Source: JALHSW01 sp038321755 (lineage in GTDB: Bacteria > Actinomycetota > Acidimicrobiia > IMCC26256 > PALSA-555). Taken from it: a stretch of DNA of 39,666 nt. A program made the position numbers and the translations under genes. A model generated the notes under the pieces. It worked only from the letters and a program-made list of their open reading frames with translations. It made no database searches and had not been told where the DNA came from. Shown piece by piece: positions 1 to 7,876 of the stretch; the first letter of the stretch is position 1; each line of letters begins with the position of its first letter. The stretch covers positions 1-39,666 of the forward strand of contig JBBQFJ010000011.1 in NCBI GenBank assembly GCA_038321755.1. The letters run 5' to 3'.

Positions 1-1
1 G

Positions 2-970
2 CAGCCCCCCGCCACGCTCGCGCCGAGCTCCCCGGTGAACGCCGTCGCGAACGACACAGGGATCGCACAGCTGTTCGAAGGCGACGCCGCCCCTGCGTTG
101 CGCGCGCAGCTCGCACTGGCCGCGCTCTCGGTCATGGCACAGGCGGCACCCACGGAGCCGCGTGCCGTCGTCGTCGTGAACCCGAGCTCGTTCGACGCGC
201 CATCCTCGTTCTTCGACGCGATGTTCACGGGCTTGCGGGGCAACCCGTGGCTCCAGCCGCAGACGATCGACGAGATCTTCACCACTGTCCCCGCCGAGAC
301 GACGTCGGCCGGCGTCACACGCGGGCTCGCGCCGTACACGGCGCCGGCACCCCCGATCCCGGCCAGCGAGTACCAGGCGACGCAGGAGCGGGTCGCGGCG
401 TTCCGGTCCCTCGCCGGCACCGACGACCCGATCGCGCTGGCCGGCGACCGCGCCCTCCTCGTCGCCGAGTCGGCGACGTTCACGGGCCCCGAAGGCCAGG
501 CACGGGCGCGCGCGACGATCGCCAACGTCGACGTGTCGATCAACCAGTTCCTGGCCCAGATCCAGGTCCCGAAGCCGAGCACCATCACCCTCACGTCCCG
601 GTCGGGGGAGATCCCGCTCACCTTCCGCAACGACACCGGCCAGGACATCGACGTCGTCATCGAGCTGGCGAGTCCCAAGCTGGTCTTCCCCCAGGGTTCG
701 AGCCGACTCGTCACCCTGAAGCCGAAGAGCACCACGGTGCGATTCGCCGTCGAGTCCCGGACCTCGGGGACCTTCCCCCTGCAGCTCAAGGTCCGCTCCG
801 CCGACGGTGGCCTCCTCGTCGCCGACACCCAGTTCCGGGTCCGCTCGACGGTGGTCAGCACCGTCGGCATCATCCTCATCGGCGGCGCGGCGCTGTTCCT
901 CGCGCTCTGGTGGGCCGTGCACATCCGGCGCGCGCGGCGGGCGCGCCGAGCTGAGATCGCGGTCGTGTGA
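2..970 (+). CDS. DUF6049 family membrane protein, C-terminal part (5' end outside window)
   Basis: The reading frame is open to the left window edge, so the N-terminus is missing; the first internal start (GTG at 35) is probably not the true one. About 320 residues are visible. Most are predicted extracellular, with a beta-rich region near the C-terminus (around ITLTSRSGEIPLTFRNDTGQ) typical of a CARDB/immunoglobulin-like fold. A transmembrane helix (VGIILIGGAALFLALWWAVHI) and a basic cytoplasmic tail (RRARRARRAE) follow. This architecture and the position directly before murJ match the DUF6049 family (M. tuberculosis Rv3909 occupies the same place). The molecular function is unknown; linkage to murJ suggests an envelope role. 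Its TGA stop overlaps the murJ GTG start in a GTGA tetranucleotide, implying translational coupling. Confidence 0.8.
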   Translation, partial: QPPATLAPSSPVNAVANDTGIAQLFEGDAAPALRAQLALAALSVMAQAAPTEPRAVVVVNPSSFDAPSSFFDAMFTGLRGNPWLQPQTIDEIFTTVPAETTSAGVTRGLAPYTAPAPPIPASEYQATQERVAAFRSLAGTDDPIALAGDRALLVAESATFTGPEGQARARATIANVDVSINQFLAQIQVPKPSTITLTSRSGEIPLTFRNDTGQDIDVVIELASPKLVFPQGSSRLVTLKPKSTTVRFAVESRTSGTFPLQLKVRSADGGLLVADTQFRVRSTVVSTVGIILIGGAALFLALWWAVHIRRARRARRAEIAVV

Positions 971-2664
971 GCGGGCGGTCGCGCGACGCGCGCGTCTCGC
1001 GACACCAGCGACACGACACACGATCGCTGCTGCAGTCGAGCGCGGTCGTCGGCGTCGGAACGGCGCTGTCACGCGTCACCGGCTTCCTCCGCGTCGCGGC
1101 CATCGCGTACGCGTTGGGCGTCACCACGGTCGCCGGCGTCTACTCGTACGCCAACGAGACGCCCAACATCGTCTACGAGCTGCTCATCGGTGGCGTGCTG
1201 ACCGCGACGCTCGTCCCGCAGTTCGTCAAGCACCTCCAGGACCGCGACCCGGACGCGAGCAGCGCGGTGGTCACGGTTGCGATGCTCTCGCTCATCGTGC
1301 TGACGGTCCTGGGAATCCTCCTCGCGCCGTACATCGTCGACATCTACACCCTTCGGGTCACTGGGCCTGGTCGCGCCGAGCAACAGGAGCTCGCCACCAA
1401 GCTGCTCCGCCTGTTCATGCCCGAGATGCTGTTCTACGGGTTCGTCGCGCTCGCGACCTCCTTGCTCCAGGCGCGGCGCCGGTTCGCCGCGGCCGCGTTC
1501 GCGCCGATCCTCAACAACGTCGTCGTGATCGCGATGTTCCTCGCGTTGCCCCAGATCATCGATGGTCCGCTGACGGTCCGGCGCCTGAACAACGACAACG
1601 GCCTCGTGCTCCTCCTCGGGCTCGGCACCACTGCGGGCATCGCCGTGATGGCACTCGCCCTCGTCCCGGCGCTGTACGGCGCTCGCGTGAAGCTGCGGTT
1701 CCTCCCGTCGCTGCGCCATGCCGCGGTTCGCGTCGTCTTCCGCCTCTCGGGTTGGACGGTTGGCTACGTCATCGCCAACCAGATCGCTCTCTGGGTCGTG
1801 TTGATCTTCGCGAACGGCGTGCACGGTGGCTCGTTCGCGTATCTGAGTGCGTTCGCGTTCTTCCAGCTCCCGTACGGCTTGTTCTCCGTCTCGGTGATGA
1901 CCGCGGTCGCGCCGGAGCTCGCCGCGGCCGGCGCGCGCGGCGACCTCCCCGCGCTCCGCCATCGCTTCGCTCGCGCGCTCCGCCTCACCCTCACCGTGAT
2001 CGTCCCTGCCGCGGCGGTGTACGTGGCGTTGGCGCGACCCATCGTCGTGGCGTTGCTGCAACGCGGTGCCTTCAACGCGAGCGACGCGGTGCTCGTCAGC
2101 GACACGCTGGTCGGCTTCGCGCTCGGCCTGCCGTTCTTCTCCACCTACCTGTTCGCGCTTCGCGCCTTCTACTCACTCTCCGACACGCGCACACCGTTCC
2201 TCCTCAACTGCGTCGAGAACGCGGTGAACATCGGGCTTGCGATCCTCTTCTTCGATCTCTACGGAATTCCCGGTCTCGCGTACGCCTACGCGAGCGCCTA
2301 CGCGGTCGGAGCCCTGCTCACGCTCGCCGTGCTGTCGAGACGGCTCGGGGGCCTGCAGGGTCGCGGCATCGGGACGTCCGCCACGAAGATCCTCTCGGTC
2401 AGCGTGCTGGCGGCCGGCGCCGCGTGGGTCGTGGGCCGCGCAGTCGGGTGGGCGACGTCGGGGACCGCCATCATCGCCGTGGTCCTCGGGCTCGCTGCGG
2501 CGATCGCCGTGACCGCGCTCGGACTGTGGGCCCTCAAGATCCAGGAGTTCCGGGAGCTCGCTGCGCTGGTCAGGCTCCGACGACGGCGTCCGGACCGGGG
2601 CGCGACCCCGGGCCCGCCGGCTGGCGGTGGCCTCGGCGGCGAGTCCGACGTCGTGACACCATGA
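967..2664 (+). CDS. murJ: Lipid II flippase MurJ (MviN family)
   Basis: A 565-residue polytopic membrane protein with about 14 hydrophobic helices. It carries MurJ/MviN signatures: an N-terminal segment GTALSRVTGFLRVAAIAYALG, the PNIVYELLIGG segment and RAFYSLSDTRTP in the second half. The family flips the lipid-linked peptidoglycan precursor lipid II across the cytoplasmic membrane. The start is GTG in a GTGA overlap with the DUF6049 stop. The C-terminal cytoplasmic tail is short and Arg/Gly/Pro-rich. The protein ends there and does not continue into the pseudokinase and extracellular domains fused to mycobacterial MviN (Rv3910). A kinase with a comparable extracellular domain is encoded separately about 0.9 kb downstream. 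The stop overlaps an ATG at 2661 (see the DegV entry). Confidence 0.95.
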   Translation: MSGRSRDARVSRHQRHDTRSLLQSSAVVGVGTALSRVTGFLRVAAIAYALGVTTVAGVYSYANETPNIVYELLIGGVLTATLVPQFVKHLQDRDPDASSAVVTVAMLSLIVLTVLGILLAPYIVDIYTLRVTGPGRAEQQELATKLLRLFMPEMLFYGFVALATSLLQARRRFAAAAFAPILNNVVVIAMFLALPQIIDGPLTVRRLNNDNGLVLLLGLGTTAGIAVMALALVPALYGARVKLRFLPSLRHAAVRVVFRLSGWTVGYVIANQIALWVVLIFANGVHGGSFAYLSAFAFFQLPYGLFSVSVMTAVAPELAAAGARGDLPALRHRFARALRLTLTVIVPAAAVYVALARPIVVALLQRGAFNASDAVLVSDTLVGFALGLPFFSTYLFALRAFYSLSDTRTPFLLNCVENAVNIGLAILFFDLYGIPGLAYAYASAYAVGALLTLAVLSRRLGGLQGRGIGTSATKILSVSVLAAGAAWVVGRAVGWATSGTAIIAVVLGLAAAIAVTALGLWALKIQEFRELAALVRLRRRRPDRGATPGPPAGGGLGGESDVVTP

Positions 2665-2695
2665 GCGGTGCGGACGATCGGGTTCGTCTCGCTCG

Positions 2696-2703
2696 GGAGG
2701 AGG
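2696..2703 (+). promoter_or_regulatory. Shine-Dalgarno GGAGGAGG deciding the DegV start
   Basis: A near-perfect anti-16S match lies 5 nt before the GTG at 2709 and downstream of the competing in-frame ATG at 2661. It therefore favours the shorter DegV protein. Confidence 0.7.
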
Positions 2704-2708
2704 AAACG

Positions 2709-3545
2709 GTGGGAGTTCGAGTCGTCACCGACAGCGCGTGCGACCTGTCACAGGATCTGGTCGACGCGTTGGGGATCGAGGTCGTGCCGCTCACGATTCG
2801 CTTCGGCGCCGAGGAGTTCGTCGACCGCGACGAGCTCAGCGCCGACGCATTCTGGGACAAGCTCCGCATGACCGACGCGCTGCCCGAGACGGCCGCGCCG
2901 TCTGCCGGCGCGTTCGAGGCGCGCTTCCGCGACCTGATCACGCGGGGCGCGACCGGGATCATCTGCATCAACCTGTCCTCCCGGCTGTCAGCCACGATGC
3001 AGGCCGCGCAGGTGGCCGCCACGTCGATCGGCGCCGAGTGCCCGGTGCAGGTCATCGACTCCCTCACGGTCTCGATGGGGCTCGGCGCGCTCTGCCTCAC
3101 CGCGGCCCGGCGAGCGGCCGACGGTGACCCGCTCGACAAGATCGTCGACGAGGTCACGAGTCGTCGCGACCGCACGCGGCTCTTCGGTGCGCTCGACACG
3201 CTCGAGTACCTGAAGAAGGGCGGCCGCGTCGGCAACGCGCGGGCGCTCCTCGGCTCGATGCTCTCGATCAAGCCGGTCGTGGAGGTCCGCGATGGGGTCG
3301 TCGAGGAAGCCGGCAAGGTCCGCACCCGGTCGAAGTCGCTGAAGGTGCTCGCCGAGAAGGTCGCGGCCCAGCCGATCGACACCCTGTCGGTCCTCCATGG
3401 CCAGGCGGACGACCTCGAGGAGCTCCTCGACCTGTTGAGCCCGATCAAGCCACGGGACGAGATCGTCACCGGGATCGTCGGACCGGTGATCGGGACGCAC
3501 GCCGGCCCGGGGGTCATCGGCGTGAGCTTCCAGATCCGCCAGTAG
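2709..3545 (+). CDS. DegV family fatty-acid-binding protein
   Basis: A 278-residue protein of normal DegV length. Family landmarks are the N-terminal VVTDSACDLS, the NLSSRLSATMQAA ligand-pocket segment, the IDSLTVSMGLG strand-turn and LEYLKKGGRVGNARALLGS. DegV/FakB proteins bind a single fatty acid and can present it to a fatty-acid kinase; no FakA-like kinase lies in this window. The GTG at 2709 is preferred because GGAGGAGG (2696-2703) sits 5 nt upstream. An in-frame ATG at 2661 overlaps the murJ stop (ATGA) and would add 16 residues, but it has a poor ribosome site. The gene lies between murJ and the kinase, where M. tuberculosis has nothing, so it is a lineage-specific insertion in the conserved cluster. 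Confidence 0.9.
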   Translation: MGVRVVTDSACDLSQDLVDALGIEVVPLTIRFGAEEFVDRDELSADAFWDKLRMTDALPETAAPSAGAFEARFRDLITRGATGIICINLSSRLSATMQAAQVAATSIGAECPVQVIDSLTVSMGLGALCLTAARRAADGDPLDKIVDEVTSRRDRTRLFGALDTLEYLKKGGRVGNARALLGSMLSIKPVVEVRDGVVEEAGKVRTRSKSLKVLAEKVAAQPIDTLSVLHGQADDLEELLDLLSPIKPRDEIVTGIVGPVIGTHAGPGVIGVSFQIRQ

Positions 3546-3586
3546 CTGCACCGCGAGCCTGGCCGCGAGGCCGGTACCGTTGCCCG

Positions 3587-5128
3587 GTGTCGAACCCTGC
3601 AGCGCCCGGTCGCACGCTCAGCGGCCGCTACCACCTCGTGTCGCTGTTGGCGCGGGGCGGCATGGCCAGCGTCTGGGTCGGTGACGACACCCTCCTGGCC
3701 CGCCGGGTCGCAGTGAAGACACTGCACCCCGACCTCGCCCACGACCCCGACACCCGCACCCGGTTCCGCAACGAGGCCGTGGCGGTCGCCAGCCTGGCGC
3801 ACCCCGACATCGTCGCCACCTACGACACCGGGGAGGACGACGGCGTCGCCTATCTCGTCATGGAGCTCGTCGAGGGCCCGAACCTGCGGTGGCTCCTCGA
3901 CGATCGTGGCGCGCTTCCGGTCGACGAGAGCCTCCGGATCGCCCGCGGGGTGACGGCGGCCCTCGACCATGCCCACCGCAACGGCATCGTGCATCGCGAT
4001 ATCAAGCCGGCGAACGTCCTGGTGCCGCCCCACGCACCGGTGAAGGTGACCGACTTCGGGATCGCGAAGGCCGCCGACGGCCAGGACATCACCCGCACCG
4101 GCACGGTGATCGGCACCGCGCGCTACCTGGCGCCCGAGCAGCTCGCCGGCGACCCGGTCGACGGGCGGGCCGACCTGTACGCGGTCGGCCTCCTGCTGCA
4201 CGAGATGCTCGCCGGTGCCGCGCCCTTCAGCGGTGAGACGGAGACCGCCGCGGCGCTCGCGCGCCTCTCCGTGGCTCCGCCGCTGTTGCGCTCGATCCGA
4301 CCGGACGTCTCGGCGCGGGTCGAGGCGATCACGTTGCGCTGCCTGGCGCGGGACCCGGCGGATCGGTATCAGAGCGCTGCGGCGCTCGGCGAGGATCTGA
4401 CCGCGGTCGCGGGCGGGGCCGAGCTGCACCTGACGTCACCCGGCGTGGACCGCACCCGGAGCGCGGCGCCGGCACCGCCACCAGCGCCGCCCGCACCCAC
4501 CGCCGCGGTGACCGCCTCGACGGCGGCCGCGGTCCCCGGGCGCATGTCGACGCGTCGGCCCCCACGGCGCCGGACGCGGGCCTGGCCCTGGGCGCTCCTC
4601 GGGATCTTCCTCCTCGCGGTCGGCGCCGCGGCCGGCTACGCGATCGTCGAGCAGCTCAACACGACGACGGGCACCGGATCGGGCTCGAAGGGTGCGACCG
4701 TCGCGCCCCAGGTGACGGGCGCGGCCGACTTCGACCCCGAGGGCGGCGACGGTGAGCACCCCGAGCAGGTCGGCTTCGCGATCGACGGCAACGCCTCCAC
4801 CTCCTGGAGCACCGAGAGCTACGGCAGCGCTGACTTCGGGGGCGGCAAGGACGGGGTGGGCCTCCGGCTCGAGCTCGCCGACACCGCCGAGGTCTCGACC
4901 GTCGACGTCGACGCCAACGGGAGCGGCTGGAACGCGCAGATCTACGTGGCCGACAGCCCCGCCGACTCGCTCGCCGGCTGGGGACAGCCGGTCGCGTCGG
5001 GTGAGGATCTCGGCCCGAGCGCCCGCTTCGCGCTCGACCCACCGACCTCGGGACGAGCGGTGCTCGTCTGGCTCACTCGACTCCCCCAGTCGGGCAAGCT
5101 CCAGATCGCCGAGGTGCGGGTTGGCTGA
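3587..5128 (+). CDS. PknB-type Ser/Thr protein kinase with extracellular discoidin-like domain
   Basis: 513 residues. The N-terminal kinase domain (about 15-275) has all catalytic elements: a glycine loop LARGGMASVWVG, VAVK with Lys44, HRDIKPAN with Asp138, DFG at 156-158, and an APE-type ending (LAPEQ). A Pro/Ala-rich linker leads to one transmembrane helix (about 335-355). A roughly 130-residue extracytoplasmic beta domain follows, with FAIDGNASTSWSTESY and a final LQIAEVRVG, resembling F5/8 type C (discoidin-like) carbohydrate-binding domains. Mycobacterial MviN carries a pseudokinase plus a similar extracellular domain as a fusion. Here the unit is separate and looks catalytically competent. 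It likely senses an envelope ligand and phosphorylates cytoplasmic cell-wall regulators; the CwlM-like protein at 8258 is an inferred candidate substrate. The start is GTG; its 3' end overlaps the sigma-factor gene by 8 bp. Confidence 0.93.
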   Translation: MSNPAAPGRTLSGRYHLVSLLARGGMASVWVGDDTLLARRVAVKTLHPDLAHDPDTRTRFRNEAVAVASLAHPDIVATYDTGEDDGVAYLVMELVEGPNLRWLLDDRGALPVDESLRIARGVTAALDHAHRNGIVHRDIKPANVLVPPHAPVKVTDFGIAKAADGQDITRTGTVIGTARYLAPEQLAGDPVDGRADLYAVGLLLHEMLAGAAPFSGETETAAALARLSVAPPLLRSIRPDVSARVEAITLRCLARDPADRYQSAAALGEDLTAVAGGAELHLTSPGVDRTRSAAPAPPPAPPAPTAAVTASTAAAVPGRMSTRRPPRRRTRAWPWALLGIFLLAVGAAAGYAIVEQLNTTTGTGSGSKGATVAPQVTGAADFDPEGGDGEHPEQVGFAIDGNASTSWSTESYGSADFGGGKDGVGLRLELADTAEVSTVDVDANGSGWNAQIYVADSPADSLAGWGQPVASGEDLGPSARFALDPPTSGRAVLVWLTRLPQSGKLQIAEVRVG

Positions 5129-5693
5129 CGGCCGGGCGCCCGACGACGCTGCGCCCGACGCAACCCTCGCCACGGCTGCGGCTGCCGGAGACCGCCGTGC
5201 CCTCGAGCTGCTCCTCGACCGTCACGCTGACCGGGTCCATGCGATCTGCCGACGGGTCGTCGCCCATCCCGAGGATGCACTCGACGCCACCCAAGAGGCG
5301 TTGATCGCCATCGCGCGCGGCATCGGCCGGTTCGACGGCCGCTCGGCCTTCACCACCTGGTGCTATCGCGTAGCCACCAATGCCGCGCTCGACGAGCTCC
5401 GGCGACGGGGCCGTCGCCCGATCCCGTTCGACGAGCCACCGCAGCTCACGAGCGCGAGCGGCGAGAGCGCCGTCGATGCCCGACTCGACGTCGATCAGGC
5501 CCTGGGCTCGCTCCCGGAGGAGTTCCGCACCGCCGTGGTCCTGCGAGACCTCGCCGACCTGGACTACCAGGAGATCGCCGAGGTCCTGGGGGTCCCCGTC
5601 GGCACGGTCAAGTCCCGGATCGCTCGGGGCCGCAAGGCACTGCGAGCCGCGCTCGGGAACCAGGACCCCGTCTCGTGGCGTCGAAACGACTGA
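5121..5693 (+). CDS. sigM: ECF-type RNA polymerase sigma factor, SigM-like
   Basis: 190 residues with only regions 2 and 4. Region 2 spans about 22-92 (LLDRHADRVHAICRR, then DATQEALIAIARGIGRF and AFTTWCYRVATNAALDELRR). Region 4 spans about 127-180 (LPEEFRTAVVLRDLADLDY, then EIAEVLGVPVGTVKSRIARG). The start is assigned to TTG at 5121, 6 nt after GAGG and overlapping the kinase gene by 8 bp; no ATG or GTG is available in this frame nearby. In M. tuberculosis the gene between mviN and the anti-sigma rsmA/trxB2 is sigM, so the symbol rests on synteny plus family. The TGA stop overlaps the next ATG, so it is probably co-translated with the membrane protein downstream. Its regulon cannot be read from the window. 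Confidence 0.85.
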   Translation: MADGRAPDDAAPDATLATAAAAGDRRALELLLDRHADRVHAICRRVVAHPEDALDATQEALIAIARGIGRFDGRSAFTTWCYRVATNAALDELRRRGRRPIPFDEPPQLTSASGESAVDARLDVDQALGSLPEEFRTAVVLRDLADLDYQEIAEVLGVPVGTVKSRIARGRKALRAALGNQDPVSWRRND

Positions 5694-6412
5694 TGATGAA
5701 CGACGACCGCCCGCCCGACGCTCTTGACGAGCCGGACGCTCTTGACGAGCCCGATGGTCTTGTGGAGGAGCTCCGCCGCGACGACGCGATCGCCGAGCTG
5801 CTCGCAGTCCCACCGCTCGACGACCTCACCCGTCGACGCCTGGTCGCCGGCGCCGTCGAGGAGCGCCCGCGTGCTGCGAAGCCGGTCGGACGGCTCGCGG
5901 CGATCGTCGGCGTCGCCGCCGCGTTGGTCGTCGGCGCGCTGATCGGGACGGTGTTCGTCACCCGCCCCGACGACCCGGGGACCTCGACCGCGGCGCAGGC
6001 ATCGGACTCGTCCGTCGCGCCGAACGACGGGTCGACGAGCGAACGCGCACCCGAGGCCGCGGCCGATGCCGGCGCGGCGTCCCCCGCGCTCGTGCCAGCG
6101 ACGCCGGCCCAGCTCGGTGACCTCGGGACGGTCACCTCGCTCGCCGCGCTCCGCGACGTCATCGCGACGCGGATGAGCACGAACGCGTCGGCCACCCGGA
6201 CCTCGACGATCGCCGACGCCTGCGTCGCGCGCGGCCCTGCGAGCGTGGGCCTCGACGGCTTCATCGCCGTGGGCTCCGCGACGCTGTCGGACGCGTCTGG
6301 CGCCGACGCCAACCCCGTGGCGGTGCTCGTCGGACCGTCGCCGAGTGGCAGCACGGTGGCGGTCACGGTCTCACCGACCACTTGCACCGTGCTCGGTACC
6401 GTCACTCTGTAG
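5693..6412 (+). CDS. Single-pass membrane protein, putative anti-sigma factor for the upstream sigma
   Basis: 239 residues. An acidic N-terminal cytoplasmic segment of about 65 residues includes a tandem LDEPDA repeat and a helical part (VEELRRDDAIAELLAVPPLD). One transmembrane helix follows (LAAIVGVAAALVVGALIGTVF), then an Ala/Ser/Thr-rich extracytoplasmic linker and a C-terminal domain with two cysteines (ADACVARG and SPTTCTVLG) that could form a disulfide. No HxxxCxxC zinc-anti-sigma motif is present. The anti-sigma call rests on position: it follows the ECF sigma with overlapping stop/start (TGATG), and Rv3912/RsmA occupies the same slot in M. tuberculosis. Start codons at 5693 and 5696 are both possible. 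Confidence 0.6.
   Translation: MMNDDRPPDALDEPDALDEPDGLVEELRRDDAIAELLAVPPLDDLTRRRLVAGAVEERPRAAKPVGRLAAIVGVAAALVVGALIGTVFVTRPDDPGTSTAAQASDSSVAPNDGSTSERAPEAAADAGAASPALVPATPAQLGDLGTVTSLAALRDVIATRMSTNASATRTSTIADACVARGPASVGLDGFIAVGSATLSDASGADANPVAVLVGPSPSGSTVAVTVSPTTCTVLGTVTL
5717..5752 (+). repeat. 18-bp in-frame tandem repeat (x2)
   Basis: Two copies of GACGCTCTTGACGAGCCS encode DALDEP twice in the cytoplasmic N-terminus of the putative anti-sigma protein. The second copy differs only at its last base. Confidence 0.9.
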
Positions 6413-6454
6413 AAGGGCACGCTCCAGCTCGTCGGCAAAGATCCGAGCGCTCTC

Positions 6455-6468
6455 GGGTCGATCGACCC
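6455..6468. promoter_or_regulatory. Perfect 14-bp palindrome upstream of the trxB operon
   Basis: GGGTCGATCGACCC is a perfect inverted repeat in the 81-bp gap between the anti-sigma-like gene and the small membrane protein/trxB pair. A TACGAT hexamer (6478-6483) follows and could be a -10 element. It could be an operator or a short hairpin; nothing else supports either reading. Confidence 0.35.
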
Positions 6469-6493
6469 CCGGCCCGATACGATCCGACGCCGT

Positions 6494-6814
6494 ATGGCAG
6501 ATCTCCCCACCTCGGCCGACTGGCCGACCCAGGCCGCGGACGCGCTCGAGCAAGCGGTCACGCTCGTGCGCGACAAGACGGTTGTTCCCGCCCAGAAGGC
6601 GACGAAGGCCGTCGTCTACGGGCTCCTCGCGGGCTTCTTCGCGTTCACGGCTGCGGCCCTGCTCATCATCGGCCTGTTCCGGGGGCTGGTGATCCTCACC
6701 GGTGAGGTCTGGCTCGCGTATCTCATCTGCGGCGGAATCCTGGTGCTCATCGGGGCGTTCTGCTGGACGCGCCGATTGAAGGCGCCGAAGGACGACACCG
6801 AGGACACCGCATGA
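6494..6814 (+). CDS. Small two-helix membrane protein (holin-superfamily-like)
   Basis: 106 residues: an amphipathic N-terminal region, two hydrophobic helices (roughly 36-65 and 72-92), a short loop, and a charged C-terminal tail (RRLKAPKDDTEDTA). The layout resembles chromosomal actinobacterial proteins annotated as phage-holin-superfamily or DUF-type membrane proteins. There is no other phage gene nearby, so a lytic function is not implied. Its TGA overlaps the trxB ATG (ATGA at 6811-6814), indicating coupled translation with thioredoxin reductase. Function is unknown. The ATG is unambiguous, but no strong Shine-Dalgarno is visible. Confidence 0.75.
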   Translation: MADLPTSADWPTQAADALEQAVTLVRDKTVVPAQKATKAVVYGLLAGFFAFTAAALLIIGLFRGLVILTGEVWLAYLICGGILVLIGAFCWTRRLKAPKDDTEDTA

Positions 6815-7755
6815 CCGAGCATCGCAAGGTCGTGATCGTCGGATCCGGCCCCGCCGGGCTCACGGCCGCCACGTACGCGGCCCGGGGAAACCTCGCCCCG
6901 GTCGTCATCGAGGGGATCGCGGCCGGGGGCCAGCTCATGCTGACGACCGACGTCGAGAACTACCCGGGCTTCCCCGACGGGATCATGGGTCCGGAGCTCA
7001 TGACCAAGATGCGCGAGCAGGCCGCGCGCTTCGGTGCCGAGTTCATCACCGCCGACGCGGATCGCGTCGACCTCAGCGCCGCGCCGTTCGGGGTCTGGGT
7101 CGGCGACGACGAGTACCGCGGCGACGCGATGATCATCACGACCGGGGCATCGGCCCGCATGCTCGGTCTTCCCTCGGAGCAGCGCCTGCTCGGCCACGGG
7201 GTGTCGACGTGCGCGACGTGTGACGGGTTCTTCTTCCGCGACAAGCAGCTCGCGATCGTCGGCGGTGGCGACTCCGCGATCGAGGAGGCCATCTTCCTGA
7301 CGAAGTTCGCCACCAAGGTCACGCTCGTGCACCGTCGCGAGGAGCTGCGCGCATCGAAGATCATGCAGGAGCGCGCGTTCGCGAACCCGAAGATCGAGTT
7401 CCTGTGGAACTCCGTCGTCAGTGAGGTTCACGGCGAGCACCAGGTGGAGCACCTCGAGGTGACGAACGTGGACACGAACGAGATCTCGAAGCTCGACGTC
7501 GACGGACTGTTCGTCGCGATCGGCCACGACCCCACGACCGCGCTGTTCACCGGCCAGCTCGACCTCGACGAGAGCGGGTACATCGTCACGGCCTCCGACT
7601 CGACCGTGACCTCGACCGAAGGGGTCTTCGCCGCCGGCGACGTCCAGGACCACGTCTACCGCCAGGCCATCACCGCGGCCGGCAGCGGCTGCATGGCCGC
7701 CATCGAGGCCGAGCGCTGGCTCGAGGCCGCCGCGCACGCAGCCGCCACCGCCTGA
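6811..7755 (+). CDS. trxB: Thioredoxin-disulfide reductase
   Basis: 314 residues, the normal length for a low-molecular-weight NADPH:thioredoxin reductase. Visible features are the FAD-binding GSGPAGLTAATYAARG at the N-terminus, the redox-active CATC (Cys134 and Cys137) followed by DGFFF, the NADPH-binding GGGDSAIEEAIFL with HRREELRASK, and the C-terminal FAD motif GVFAAGDVQDHVYRQAITAAGSG. It transfers electrons from NADPH to thioredoxin, whose gene follows 121 bp downstream. ATG start in an ATGA overlap with the preceding small membrane protein. The trxB-trxA-cwlM order next to sigM matches M. tuberculosis. Confidence 0.97.
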   Translation: MTEHRKVVIVGSGPAGLTAATYAARGNLAPVVIEGIAAGGQLMLTTDVENYPGFPDGIMGPELMTKMREQAARFGAEFITADADRVDLSAAPFGVWVGDDEYRGDAMIITTGASARMLGLPSEQRLLGHGVSTCATCDGFFFRDKQLAIVGGGDSAIEEAIFLTKFATKVTLVHRREELRASKIMQERAFANPKIEFLWNSVVSEVHGEHQVEHLEVTNVDTNEISKLDVDGLFVAIGHDPTTALFTGQLDLDESGYIVTASDSTVTSTEGVFAAGDVQDHVYRQAITAAGSGCMAAIEAERWLEAAAHAAATA

Positions 7756-7785
7756 CGTCGGCGGGAAGTCCGACCTCGACGCTCA

Positions 7786-7811
7786 GGAATCCCTGCACCC
7801 CGGTCGGTGTT
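7786..7811 (+). promoter_or_regulatory. Candidate SigR/SigH-type (thiol-stress) promoter for trxA
   Basis: GGAAT (7786-7790) and GTT (7809-7811) are separated by exactly 18 bp. This is the known spacing and core of actinobacterial SigR/SigH promoters (GGGAAT-N18-GTT), which drive thioredoxin genes under disulfide stress. It lies 65 bp before the trxA start, in the only sizeable gap of the redox cluster. A TACACT hexamer at 7823-7828 could be the -10 of a second, housekeeping promoter. Confidence 0.5.
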
Positions 7812-7876
7812 CACCCCGTCAGTACACTCGCCGCACCACCCCGGCCGACATCGACCGGCGGAGAAAGGATCTTCCC

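Noticed and set aside
1069..2061. Long antisense frame opposite murJ
   Set aside because: Composition (Glu/Arg/Asp-rich) is the usual GC-rich mirror of a coding strand; no start context or domain.
807..2708. Long open frame running from the DUF6049 end through murJ into DegV
   Set aside because: It is the DegV frame extended upstream; the translated part before 2661 is Arg/Ala/Pro-rich shadow of murJ with no family features.
6494..6814. Prophage holin
   Set aside because: No phage structural, lysis or integrase genes nearby; the gene is coupled to trxB in a conserved chromosomal cluster.
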